Shown piece after piece: positions 56,426 through 64,000 of a DNA stretch of 64,000 bases. Source of the stretch: Tianweitania aestuarii (GTDB lineage Bacteria > Pseudomonadota > Alphaproteobacteria > Rhizobiales > Rhizobiaceae). The notes under the pieces are model-generated. The model was not told where the DNA came from. It worked only from the letters and a program-made list of their open reading frames with translations, and ran no database searches. A program made the position numbers and the translations under genes. Every line of letters starts with the position of its first letter. The first letter of the stretch is position 1. Location of the stretch: positions 868,001-932,000 of the forward strand of contig NZ_JAFMNX010000001.1 of NCBI RefSeq assembly GCF_018457165.1, given 5' to 3'.

Positions 56426-56947
56426 ATGGATCACATCACCGGCTCACAGGAACAAGCGGCGGGCACGGAGCTGCCCGGAATTCCCATCACACTGACGATC
56501 AACGGCCGAAAGCGCGAACTGAGTGTTGCGCCTTGGGTCACGCTTCTGGATCTGCTGCGTGAACGGCTCGATCTGACGGGTTCCAAGAAGGGCTGCGATC
56601 ACGGCCAATGCGGCGCGTGCACGGTGCTCGTGGATGGCAAGCGGATCAACAGCTGTCTGAAGCTCGCCGTCGCCTATGATGGTGCGGAGATCACCACGAT
56701 CGAAGGGCTGGCGCAGGGCGAGACGCTGCATCCCTTGCAGCAGGCCTTCATCGACAGGGACGCTTTCCAGTGCGGCTACTGCACGCCTGGCCAGATTTGC
56801 TCCGGCGTTGGTCTCATGAACGAAGGTCGTGCCAGCACACGCGACGAGGTCCGCGAGCTGATGAGCGGCAACATCTGCCGCTGCGGTGCTTATACGAACA
56901 TCACCGATGCGGTGATGGATGTGCTGGAGAAGGAGGGCGCGAAATGA
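56426..56947 (+). CDS. Aldehyde oxidoreductase iron-sulfur subunit, PaoA-like
   Basis: The 173-aa subunit carries two [2Fe-2S] clusters: a plant-ferredoxin-type set in GCDHGQCGACTVLVDGKR plus NSC, and a second helical set in QCGYCTPGQ and NICRCGAYTNI. It relays electrons from the molybdenum centre to FAD. GAGG lies 6 bases before the ATG at 56426. A PaoA-type Tat signal would be expected at the N-terminus if the enzyme were periplasmic, but this protein begins MDHITGSQEQAAG and lacks a twin-arginine signal, so the enzyme is probably cytoplasmic. Its stop overlaps the next ATG. Confidence 0.92.
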   Translation: MDHITGSQEQAAGTELPGIPITLTINGRKRELSVAPWVTLLDLLRERLDLTGSKKGCDHGQCGACTVLVDGKRINSCLKLAVAYDGAEITTIEGLAQGETLHPLQQAFIDRDAFQCGYCTPGQICSGVGLMNEGRASTRDEVRELMSGNICRCGAYTNITDAVMDVLEKEGAK

Positions 56948-57957
56948 ACCGCTTTTCTTATCATCGTGCCGGCGACATTGCCGAAGCCGCTCAGATGGGC
57001 GCGGAACCGGACACACGTTTCCTCGCAGGCGGGACCAATCTGGTTGACCTGATGAAGGCCAATGTCGAGCGCCCGACGCGGCTGGTCGACATTTCGCGCC
57101 TTTCGCAAAACACGATCGAGGATCTGCCGGAAGGTGGTTTGCGCCTCGGCGCCTTCGCGACGAATGCCGACACCGCCTATGACGAGCGCGTCGAACAGCG
57201 CTACCCGCTTCTCAGCTCGGCCATTCTGGCCGGTGCCAGCCCGCAGCTGCGCAATGCCGCGACGAATGGTGGTAACCTGAACCAGCGCACGCGTTGTTAT
57301 TATTTCTATGACACGGAAACGCCCTGCAATAAGCGCGAGCCGGGCTCCGGCTGCAGCGCGATTGGGGGCGTGAACCGCATTCATGCGATCCTCGGAACGA
57401 GCGAAGCCTGCATCGCCACGCATCCGTCGGATATGTGCGTGGCGCTCGCCGCTCTTGAAGCCGAGGTTCGCGTTCAAGGTCCTGCTGGCGAGCGCGTGAT
57501 CGCCTTCGCCGACTATCATCGGCTTCCAGGTGATGAACCGTGGAAGGATAACACCCTGCAGCCCGGCGAGATCGTGACCGCGATTGACCTGCCGGCCGAC
57601 AGCTTCACCGAAAACTACACCTATCTGAAGCTGCGCGACCGGTTGTCTTATGCCTTTGCGCTTGTTTCGGTGGCCGTTGGTTTGAAGATGGAAGGCGGCA
57701 AGATCGCCAAGGCGCGTCTTGCGCTTGGTGGTGTCGCGCACAAGCCTTGGCGCGTTCCGGCAGCGGAAGCGCTGCTTGAGGGGCAGGAGCCATCGGCGGA
57801 CCTTTTCGCCCAGGCTGCTGATGCCATGCTCCAGGGAGCGGTTGGTCAGGGCACAAACGACTTCAAGATCGAACTGGCACGCCGGGCGATCCGCCGGGCG
57901 CTTCGTCAGGCAGCTGCGGGAACGCCGCAGTCGCAAACCAACAAGCAAGTGGCTTGA
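56944..57957 (+). CDS. Aldehyde oxidoreductase FAD subunit, PaoB-like with extra Fe-S site
   Basis: The 337-aa subunit has the FAD-binding motifs of the xanthine dehydrogenase family (FLAGGTNLVDLMK, and RNAATNGGNLNQRTRCYYF). Between them and the C-terminal domain is an insertion with four cysteines (C in RTRCYYF, TPCNKREPGSGCSAIGG, and SEACIATHPS) that in Escherichia coli PaoB binds a [4Fe-4S] cluster. It starts in an ATGA overlap with the iron-sulfur subunit gene and leads directly into the large subunit. Confidence 0.92.
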   Translation: MNRFSYHRAGDIAEAAQMGAEPDTRFLAGGTNLVDLMKANVERPTRLVDISRLSQNTIEDLPEGGLRLGAFATNADTAYDERVEQRYPLLSSAILAGASPQLRNAATNGGNLNQRTRCYYFYDTETPCNKREPGSGCSAIGGVNRIHAILGTSEACIATHPSDMCVALAALEAEVRVQGPAGERVIAFADYHRLPGDEPWKDNTLQPGEIVTAIDLPADSFTENYTYLKLRDRLSYAFALVSVAVGLKMEGGKIAKARLALGGVAHKPWRVPAAEALLEGQEPSADLFAQAADAMLQGAVGQGTNDFKIELARRAIRRALRQAAAGTPQSQTNKQVA

Positions 57958-57968
57958 GGAGGTCGGCT

Positions 57969-60221
57969 ATGACAACACATGCCAACGCACCCGCTCGTAT
58001 CGGTGAACCGCTCAGCCGCGTGGACGGTCGCTTGAAGGTGACAGGCCATGCCCGCTATGCAGCCGAACATCCCGTCGCCGACCTGCTTTATGGCTGGGTA
58101 GTTTCCAGCGGCATCGCCCGCGGTCGCATCACAGCCATTCATGAAGACGCTGCCCGCGCCGTTGCCGGCGTGGTCGAGATCATCACCCACAAGAACCGCC
58201 CGGACCTCGCTGGGTCTGACAGCGCATACCAGGAACAGGTGTCGCCTCCAGGCAAGCCGTTCCGCGCGCTCTATGATGACGAAGTACAGTTCAGCCTTCA
58301 GCCCATCGCCCTTGTGGTGGCTCAGGACCTTGAAACGGCCCGCTACGCCGCATCGCTGATCAAGGTCGAGTATGAAGCTGCCGAGCACAACACGGACTTC
58401 CGCGCCGCTCAGGCTGAGCGCTTCATGCCATCCAAGAAGCGCAACAACTATCTCGGCTTCAAGAACCGTGGCGATGTCGATGCCGGAATGGCGCAGGCGA
58501 CCCACAGGATTGCCGAAACCTACCACATGGGTGTGCATGTCCATAATCCCATGGAAATGCATGCAACGACTGCGGTCTGGGAAAACAAGGACAGCCTCAC
58601 TCTCTACGACAAGACACAAGGGTCGCAGAACACTCAGACCTACATCTCAAACATCTTCGGCTTGAAGTCGGATAATGTGCGCGTGCTCAATCCGTTTGTC
58701 GGCGGCGCTTTCGGTTCGGGGCTGCGGCCGCAATATCAGGTCTTCCTCGCAGCGCTGGCTGCCACGATGCTGGAACGTTCGGTGCGCGTGGTTCTGACGC
58801 GTCCGCAGATGTTCAGCCACGTTCACCGTCCCGAAGCGCTCCAGGCGGTTTCCCTGGGTACGGATGCAAGCGGCCAGCTGACCGCAATCCGCAACGAAGC
58901 GACGACCTCCACGTCCCGCTTCGAGAACTACATGGAAAACGTCGTGAACTGGGGCTTGATGGCTTACGCCTGTCCCAACGCAGCCGGCGACTACACGATC
59001 TCGCCTATGGATACCTACACGCCAGGTGACATGCGTGCGCCTGGTGCGGCCACAGGCATGACCCTGTTCGAAATTGCGATGGACGAGATGGCCTACGAGG
59101 CCGGCCTCGACCCACTGGAATTCCGGCTTCGCAACTATTCCGAAAAGGATGCGATGAACGACACGCCTTTCACGTCGAAGGCGTTACGGGAAGCCTATGC
59201 TGAAGGCGCGGCATCCTTCGGTTGGGACAAGCGGAGCATGGAGCCGCGCTCGATGCGCGACAATCATGAACTCGTCGGCTGGGGTATGGCGACCGGTATG
59301 TGGGACGCCATGTTCCAGAAGACGGCGGCACGCGCCAAGCTCTCGGCCAACGGCAATCTCGTGATCGAAACGGCCTCGTCCGATATCGGCACGGGTACCT
59401 ACACGATCCTCGCGCAGATCGCGTCCGATACGCTGGGCATCCCAGTTGATCAGATCTCGGTCAAGATCGGCGACAGCAGTCTTCCGATGTCACCGATCGA
59501 AGGTGGATCCTGGACCGCTGCTTCAGCAGGCGCTGCAATCGAGGCGACCTGCCAGAGCTTGGGTAAAAAGCTGCTCGATGCGGCGGAGAAGGTGCGTAAC
59601 TCACCGCTGGAGGGCGCCAAGTTCGACGACGTCGTGTTCGACAATGGGCGTATCGTTTCAAAGGCCGATCCCTCGAAGAACGTTTCCTACGGCGAAGCGA
59701 TGGCTGCGGCCGAACAAGGAAGCCTGGAAGCCGAAGAAACGGTTTCCGCGGGTATTTCAGGCATGATCAGCCAGATGCGCAAGTCGCGCAACACGCACAG
59801 TGCCGTCTTCGCCGAAGTGAAGGTGGACGAGGAGCTTGGCGTCGCGCGTGTGACACGCGTGGTGTGCTCGGTGGCGGCAGGCCGGATCATCAACCCGAAA
59901 ACGGCACGTAGCCAGATCCTGGGCGGCGTGGTGATGGGGATCGGCATGGGGCTCCATGAAGAAACCTTCGTGGATCACCGCATCGGCCGCATCATGAACC
60001 ATGACCTCGCTGAATATCATGTGCCCGCCAATGCCGACATTCACGACATCGAGGTGATCTTCGTCGATGAGCCGGATCCGGAGGTGACGCCGATGGGCGT
60101 GAAAGGCGTGGGCGAAATCGGCATCGTTGGAACGGCTGCGGCAGTGGCCAACGCCATCTTCCACGCCACGGGCAAGAGATTTCGCGATCTCCCAATTACC
60201 ATCGACAAGATCCTGGAGTGA
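57969..60221 (+). CDS. Aldehyde oxidoreductase molybdenum-binding subunit, PaoC-like
   Basis: The 750-aa catalytic subunit belongs to the xanthine dehydrogenase family and would oxidise aldehydes or aromatic aldehydes with Mo-cofactor. Recognisable are the N-terminal RVDGRLKVTGHARYAAEHPV, the Mo-pterin segments FVGGAFGSGLRPQYQVF and GDMRAPGAATGMTLFE, and the catalytic Glu in KGVGEIGIVGTAAAVANAI close to the C-terminus. AGGAGG is 7 bases before the ATG at 57969. No PaoD-like insertion chaperone (XdhC family) follows; a terminator ends the operon. Confidence 0.93.
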   Translation: MTTHANAPARIGEPLSRVDGRLKVTGHARYAAEHPVADLLYGWVVSSGIARGRITAIHEDAARAVAGVVEIITHKNRPDLAGSDSAYQEQVSPPGKPFRALYDDEVQFSLQPIALVVAQDLETARYAASLIKVEYEAAEHNTDFRAAQAERFMPSKKRNNYLGFKNRGDVDAGMAQATHRIAETYHMGVHVHNPMEMHATTAVWENKDSLTLYDKTQGSQNTQTYISNIFGLKSDNVRVLNPFVGGAFGSGLRPQYQVFLAALAATMLERSVRVVLTRPQMFSHVHRPEALQAVSLGTDASGQLTAIRNEATTSTSRFENYMENVVNWGLMAYACPNAAGDYTISPMDTYTPGDMRAPGAATGMTLFEIAMDEMAYEAGLDPLEFRLRNYSEKDAMNDTPFTSKALREAYAEGAASFGWDKRSMEPRSMRDNHELVGWGMATGMWDAMFQKTAARAKLSANGNLVIETASSDIGTGTYTILAQIASDTLGIPVDQISVKIGDSSLPMSPIEGGSWTAASAGAAIEATCQSLGKKLLDAAEKVRNSPLEGAKFDDVVFDNGRIVSKADPSKNVSYGEAMAAAEQGSLEAEETVSAGISGMISQMRKSRNTHSAVFAEVKVDEELGVARVTRVVCSVAAGRIINPKTARSQILGGVVMGIGMGLHEETFVDHRIGRIMNHDLAEYHVPANADIHDIEVIFVDEPDPEVTPMGVKGVGEIGIVGTAAAVANAIFHATGKRFRDLPITIDKILE

Positions 60222-60244
60222 TCCAGGCAGCTGCAGAACAGGAA

Positions 60245-60275
60245 CAGGGGCGCTTCGGCGTCCTTGTTTGTTTTT
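60245..60275 (+). terminator. Terminator of the molybdenum hydroxylase operon
   Basis: A 9-bp stem (CAGGGGCGC 60245-60253 with GCGTCCTTG 60258-60266, including two G-U pairs) is closed by the very stable UUCG tetraloop and followed by TTTGTTTTT. It starts 23 bases after the stop of the PaoC-like gene. Confidence 0.85.
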
Positions 60276-60624
60276 AGCACTCGCCGACTCGATTCGACGT
60301 CAAAACTGCCGTGCCGCCACGATTCTCGGGCTCGTGAGGCGCCTACAGGTTCGCATTTGACGCTTTAGCGATCCCAAATGTTAACCAGATCTTACCCGAC
60401 CCCCTCAATTCGTGTCTTTTGTGCAACAAGGTGTTCTCATAGGGGCGACTTCAAGGTCACTCGGTCACAATCCCAGTTGAACGGTTCAACGAAGCGGGGG
60501 TACACCTCTGATCAGAAGAAGGGGCGAACAACGCAGCTTTTTCGGCCATAGGGGATGGGGCAGGGAACGCTGTCCTTCAGCAAAATACCCAGACCCACTA
60601 TCAACTTTGACTGGAGGTCAGAAA
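60276..60624. other. Leader and promoter region of the porin gene
   Basis: About 350 bases separate the terminator from the porin start and contain no convincing gene. A 15-base palindrome GTTGAACGGTTCAAC (60476-60490) is the only clear symmetric element. The region is comparatively AT-rich around 60360-60440, so a promoter there would give a long untranslated leader. I could not name a riboswitch or small RNA. Confidence 0.4.
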
Positions 60625-61710
60625 ATGAACATTAAGAGCCTGCTTCTCGGCTCCGCAGCGGCCATGATCGCTGTCTCCGGCGCACGCGCTGCTGACGCTA
60701 TCGTGATCGCAGAACCAGAGCCCGTCGAATACGTTCGCGTTTGCGACGTTTACGGCACCGGCTACTTCTACATCCCGGGCACCGAGACCTGCTTGAAGGT
60801 TGGTGGCTACGTTCGCTTCGAAGTTCGCAACATCGGTGGCGACGACGAAGACTTCAACAACGACGGTTACGACACCCGCGCTCGTTTCGCTCCGACCTTC
60901 ACCGTGAAGTCGGAAACCGAACTCGGCACCTTGACCGGTTATGGCCGTATCTTCGCTCAGTACGACTCCAACGGCACGTCGCCGACTGGCTTCGACTCCG
61001 GCACCGGTGAGCTCGTCTTCTCCGAGACCGGCAGCAACTCCACTGTAATCGAGCATGCTCAGATTTCGTTGGCGACTGCTACGGGCACCTTCCTCGTCGG
61101 CTACGGCGACACGCCTTACTCGCGCTTCCTCGACTACGGTGGTCCGACCATCAACGACGGTTCGTATGGCGACCGCAACGCTTCCGAAATCTCGTACACC
61201 TTCACCGGTGGTAACGGCTTCTCCGCAATCATCGCTGCCGTCGACAACGACGAAAACGGCGATTGGGACACGAACTTCGAAGGCGGCGTGCGCTTCACGC
61301 AGGCTTGGGGTTGGATCGGCGGTATGGCCGGTTACGACGGCGTTGCTGACGAATGGGGCGGCAAGGTCGGTGTTGGCTTCAAGATCCCGAACACGGCTAT
61401 CGAGCTGACGGTTCAGGGCTTGTACTCCAGCGATACCGACGTCGAGAACTACTACTCGCTGCTCGACAACGGCAATGCATACGGCACTGCAGAACTGGCT
61501 GAATGGGCTGTTCTCGCCGGCGCATCGGTTGCCTTCAACGAGAAGGTTGGCCTGGCTGGTACGTTCCAGTACTTCGACACCGAAGAGTGGTTCGCTGCTG
61601 TTTCGCTGCCGATCTCGCCAGTTGCTGGCCTGTCGATCACGCCAGAAGTCAACTACGTGTCGCGCGACGAAGCCTTCAACGGCATCCTGCGCTTCCAGCG
61701 TTCGTTCTAA
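60625..61710 (+). CDS. Major outer membrane porin (rhizobial Porin_2 family)
   Basis: The 361-aa precursor has a signal peptide (residues 1-22, ending GARA) and a mature part beginning ADAIVIAEPEPVEYVRVCD, then the hallmark GTGYFYIPGTETCLKVGGYV of rhizobial porins, with two Cys flanking it. A beta-barrel of alternating strands follows, ending in RFQRSF with the terminal Phe needed for membrane insertion. GGAGGTCAGAAA before the ATG at 60625 is a strong ribosome binding site. A strong terminator follows. Codon use is markedly more restricted (e.g. GGC, GTT, AAC) than in neighbours, as expected for a highly expressed gene. Confidence 0.95.
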   Translation: MNIKSLLLGSAAAMIAVSGARAADAIVIAEPEPVEYVRVCDVYGTGYFYIPGTETCLKVGGYVRFEVRNIGGDDEDFNNDGYDTRARFAPTFTVKSETELGTLTGYGRIFAQYDSNGTSPTGFDSGTGELVFSETGSNSTVIEHAQISLATATGTFLVGYGDTPYSRFLDYGGPTINDGSYGDRNASEISYTFTGGNGFSAIIAAVDNDENGDWDTNFEGGVRFTQAWGWIGGMAGYDGVADEWGGKVGVGFKIPNTAIELTVQGLYSSDTDVENYYSLLDNGNAYGTAELAEWAVLAGASVAFNEKVGLAGTFQYFDTEEWFAAVSLPISPVAGLSITPEVNYVSRDEAFNGILRFQRSF

Positions 61711-61734
61711 TCCACTCGCAAGAGTTGGTTACGG

Positions 61735-61769
61735 AAAGCCCGGCGGTAACGCCGGGCTTTTTGTTGTTT
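61735..61769 (+). terminator. Terminator of the porin gene
   Basis: AAAGCCCGGCG (61735-61745) and CGCCGGGCTTT (61750-61760) form a perfect 11-bp stem with a 4-base loop, followed by TTGTTGTTT. It begins 25 bases after the porin stop. Confidence 0.9.
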
Positions 61770-62162
61770 AGGCAGGCTTGTCGCCCGACAAAGGTCGTCC
61801 ACCAAGCTTCTCAACGGCATGACGCTTGTGAGTTTATGGTCTGACGGTTCTTGCAATGTGTTTTCGAGCTGCCTGTGTCTCCGGCAATGATCGGCGGGCC
61901 AGGGGGCCGTCTAACAACAGCTACGCGGCGCTATAAGCCCGGTACTCGATGGCGCAGAAGACGTAGTCCAATGCGGCAATGTCAGGCCGATAGACTCGGT
62001 CTGTGTTCGCCTGCAGCTATGCTGAGCTAAGCTTGACGATCAGTCATGACGCGCCTTGCTCTCTCCTATGAGGAGGGCTCGTCGTCATTGGACGCCGGTC
62101 AGGTAAACTGCAGCGCCGTCGCTGTTCGCCTGACTACGCCCCCTCTTTCAGAAGCACAAAGC
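61770..62162. other. Long intergenic region between porin and lytic transglycosylase
   Basis: About 390 bases without a convincing gene. On the minus strand a short open stretch (61921-62016) reads like coding DNA (e.g. TDRVYRPDIAALDYVF and AIEYRAYSAA before a TAG) and may be the tail of a decayed gene; it has no start. The rest shows no pattern I could name. Confidence 0.4.
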
Positions 62163-62190
62163 AAAACGCCCCCAAGAAGGGGGCGCTTTT
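62163..62190. terminator. Hairpin terminator at the end of the lytic transglycosylase gene
   Basis: CGCCCCC (62167-62173) and GGGGGCG (62179-62185) form a 7-bp GC stem with a 5-base loop. On the minus strand it is followed by TTTTGC, ending the gene that stops at 62212; on the plus strand it is followed by CTTTT, so it may work both ways. Confidence 0.78.
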
Positions 62191-62211
62191 ATACGGGAGC
62201 GTCGGGTCTGT

Positions 62212-64000
62212 TTAGCGGCCGCGCGATAGGTCGCCGGCAATATCCATCGAACCGGCCAGACGCATCTTGTAGATCTGGTAGTTTTCCATGACGCGCTGCA
62301 CGTAGTTCCGCGTTTCGGTGAAGGGAATGCGCTCCACCCAATCCACGACGGTATCGATGTTCTGGCCGCGCGGATCGCCATAGCGCTTCGCCCATTCGGC
62401 TGCACGCGACGGGCCGGCATTATAGCCGGCGAAGGTCATGACATAGGAGCCATCGAATCGGTCGAGCTGTGTCGACAGATAGGCCGCTCCGAGTGTCGCA
62501 TTGTAGCCGGCGTCGGTGGTGAGCCGGTCAGCGGAATAAGCAAGCCCGCTCTTGCGCGCCATTTCCTTGGCCGTACCTGGCAGAAGCTGCAACAAGCCTC
62601 TTGCACCCGCGCCGGAGACCGCGCCGGCGTTGAATTCACTTTCCTGTCGCGCAATCGCATAGGCCAGCGCCTTGCCAGCGGTCGACATCTTTGCCGAGGA
62701 GGGAATGGCGCCGGTCGGATGAGCGAGGGCGCCAATGTCGAGGCCGCGCTGTCCGGCGATCTTACCGACACGCAAAGCGAGATAATGGTTGCCGCGCTTT
62801 TCCGCCTGAACTGCCAGAAGCGCCAATTCGCCTGGGCTCGTCAGCTGCTCGGCCAGATCCCGGTAAAGACCGTCCGCACGCCAGGCATGGCCGGCAGCTT
62901 CAAGACGTTGAATGGCTTGGACGGCTTCGCGGCCGGCAAAGTTCTGCCGATCGGTAAGCGTGGGTGAGGGGTATTCGGCCGTGATCGTATGGCGACCGAG
63001 CTTGGCGGAAGCCAGCTGCCCGTAATAGGTCGCGCCATAGCGTGCCGACTGCTGGTAATAAGTTTGCGCGCTGCCCGGTCCGCCGGCTTCCGCTGCTCGT
63101 CCCAACCAGTAATACGCACGAGACAAGGAGATCGGCGTGCTGGAAATCTTGGCGATGCGCGCGAAATGCGCAGCGGCAGTCTTGGCGTTTCCGAGGCTAC
63201 GTAGCGCATACCAGCCGGCGTGAAACTCTGCATCCGCGGCACTCGTCGCGCTTTCGGCGGCGTGAGAGGCCGCAACACGATAGGCGAGGTCCGGCTTTCC
63301 GATGTCGAGGAGCTCGCGCGACAACACGCGCCGCTCGATCCACCATGCATCGGGATCCACAAGCGCGCTGCGCTCCTTGGGGGCCCGCAGCATTGCCGCG
63401 GCAGCCAGCGTGTATTTTTCTGCCCGGCGCAGACTTTTGGCCTGCGCATAATAGAAGCCGGTTTCGCGCTGGGCTGCCGGAACCTGTTCGAGCAGGCTGG
63501 TGGCGTTGCGCTCATCACGAATCACGGCGGCCCACGCCTTGAAAAGCGCCTGCGCGCCGCTCAAGCCCGCAACACGTTCCGCAGAAGAAACGCGCTCATG
63601 GTAGAGCATCTGTTCCATGCGGGTACGATGATCCGACGTCGTCAGGATCTTGCCGAACTCGCGAATGATGGCCTGCTCGTCAGAGGCTTCGAGCTTCTCC
63701 GAGCGCCAATACGGAGCCAGCACAGCGCGGGCGCCCTTGGCATCGCCAATCGCAACATGGGCGCGGGCCAGCAGCAAGGTGCCGTCCTGTGTCAAAGGCG
63801 TGGTGCCGCCAAACGCATTGATGACGATGCGCGGCGCCGGCTTTTCGCGGGCGAGGGCGCGTTCGCTGTTGCGGCGAAGGGCAGCCATTCCCGGCCAGTT
63901 GGGCAGCATCGCCGCAGCATTCGCGATTTCATCGCTGCCCACGCCCGGATCAGCCGACAAGGCGATCGCCCAGGCAAGAATGTGCCGGTCCAGCGAGTTG
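62212..64000 (-). CDS. Soluble lytic murein transglycosylase (5' end outside window)
   Basis: The frame is open through 64000, so about 596 residues of the C-terminal part are visible and the start lies beyond the window. A helical superhelix-like domain is followed by a Slt-type catalytic domain (about the last 150 residues) with catalytic Glu in AIARQESEFNAGAVSGAGAR, GLLQLLPGTAKEMARKSG and the NATLGAAYLSTQLDRF and YVMTFAGYNAGPSRAAEW motifs. It cleaves glycan strands in the periplasm to form anhydro-muropeptides. LNDRHILAW-like sequence near the edge (SLDRHILAWAIALS) matches rhizobial homologues. Confidence 0.93.
   Translation of the reverse strand, partial: NSLDRHILAWAIALSADPGVGSDEIANAAAMLPNWPGMAALRRNSERALAREKPAPRIVINAFGGTTPLTQDGTLLLARAHVAIGDAKGARAVLAPYWRSEKLEASDEQAIIREFGKILTTSDHRTRMEQMLYHERVSSAERVAGLSGAQALFKAWAAVIRDERNATSLLEQVPAAQRETGFYYAQAKSLRRAEKYTLAAAAMLRAPKERSALVDPDAWWIERRVLSRELLDIGKPDLAYRVAASHAAESATSAADAEFHAGWYALRSLGNAKTAAAHFARIAKISSTPISLSRAYYWLGRAAEAGGPGSAQTYYQQSARYGATYYGQLASAKLGRHTITAEYPSPTLTDRQNFAGREAVQAIQRLEAAGHAWRADGLYRDLAEQLTSPGELALLAVQAEKRGNHYLALRVGKIAGQRGLDIGALAHPTGAIPSSAKMSTAGKALAYAIARQESEFNAGAVSGAGARGLLQLLPGTAKEMARKSGLAYSADRLTTDAGYNATLGAAYLSTQLDRFDGSYVMTFAGYNAGPSRAAEWAKRYGDPRGQNIDTVVDWVERIPFTETRNYVQRVMENYQIYKMRLAGSMDIAGDLSRGR

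Noticed and set aside
62046-62291. 81-aa plus-strand frame before the lytic transglycosylase
   Set aside because: No ribosome binding site, runs through a terminator hairpin and into the convergent gene; composition is not protein-like.

Overview
The window looks like a chromosomal stretch of an alphaproteobacterium of the order Hyphomicrobiales (Rhizobiales), in the Rhizobiaceae/Aurantimonadaceae neighbourhood. The signs are high GC, a rhizobial-type porin, a FeuN-FeuP-FeuQ-like signalling set next to ccmI-ccmE-ccmF-ccmH, degP, a second two-component pair and glnE (an order familiar from Sinorhizobium and relatives), and a gene transfer agent (GTA) cluster of the Rhodobacter capsulatus type. 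No rRNA, tRNA, CRISPR array, integrase or intact insertion sequence was seen.

1-3427 (minus strand) holds a DUF1214/DUF1254 pair and a bifunctional class A penicillin-binding protein. 3600-18077 (plus) is the main feature: a complete, collinear head-and-tail cluster matching RcGTA g1 to g15. In order it has TerS, TerL, portal, a small membrane protein, prohead protease, capsid, connector, stopper, an unrecognised 60-aa ORF, tail terminator, tail tube, two tail chaperones, a very short tape measure, distal tail protein, hub, NlpC/P60 peptidase and a 1296-aa tip protein. A holin-like gene follows. Most junctions are 4-base overlaps, and the longest gap carries a factor-independent terminator right after the capsid gene. 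No integration, replication or repressor genes are present, as expected of a domesticated GTA rather than a prophage.

18312-25281 carries an envelope-sensing feuN-feuP-feuQ-like set, a lipoprotein and the cytochrome c maturation genes ccmI-ccmE-ccmF-ccmH. 25425-32256 carries DegP, a response regulator/kinase pair and glnE. 32262-37372 (minus) has a PAS-type histidine kinase and aminopeptidase N. 37615-42743 has a DMT permease, a DadA-like oxidoreductase, a family-4-like uracil-DNA glycosylase with altered cluster ligands, and ETF-ubiquinone oxidoreductase. 42847-48193 is a mix of small and housekeeping genes: GFA protein, AMP nucleosidase, a 52-aa membrane peptide, GST, a DUF2147 protein, a Sel1-like protein, a secreted proline/histidine-rich protein and a YitT protein.

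48238-53603 (minus) is a leucine/isovalerate catabolic set: a TetR regulator, isovaleryl-CoA dehydrogenase, then the beta and alpha subunits of methylcrotonyl-CoA carboxylase. The electrons from isovaleryl-CoA dehydrogenase would pass through ETF to the ETF-ubiquinone oxidoreductase encoded about 10 kb upstream. A FadL-type outer membrane protein diverges from the TetR gene. Next come a HisC-like aminotransferase (minus), a PaoABC-like molybdenum hydroxylase operon, a major porin, and a 5'-truncated soluble lytic transglycosylase running off the window end (minus).
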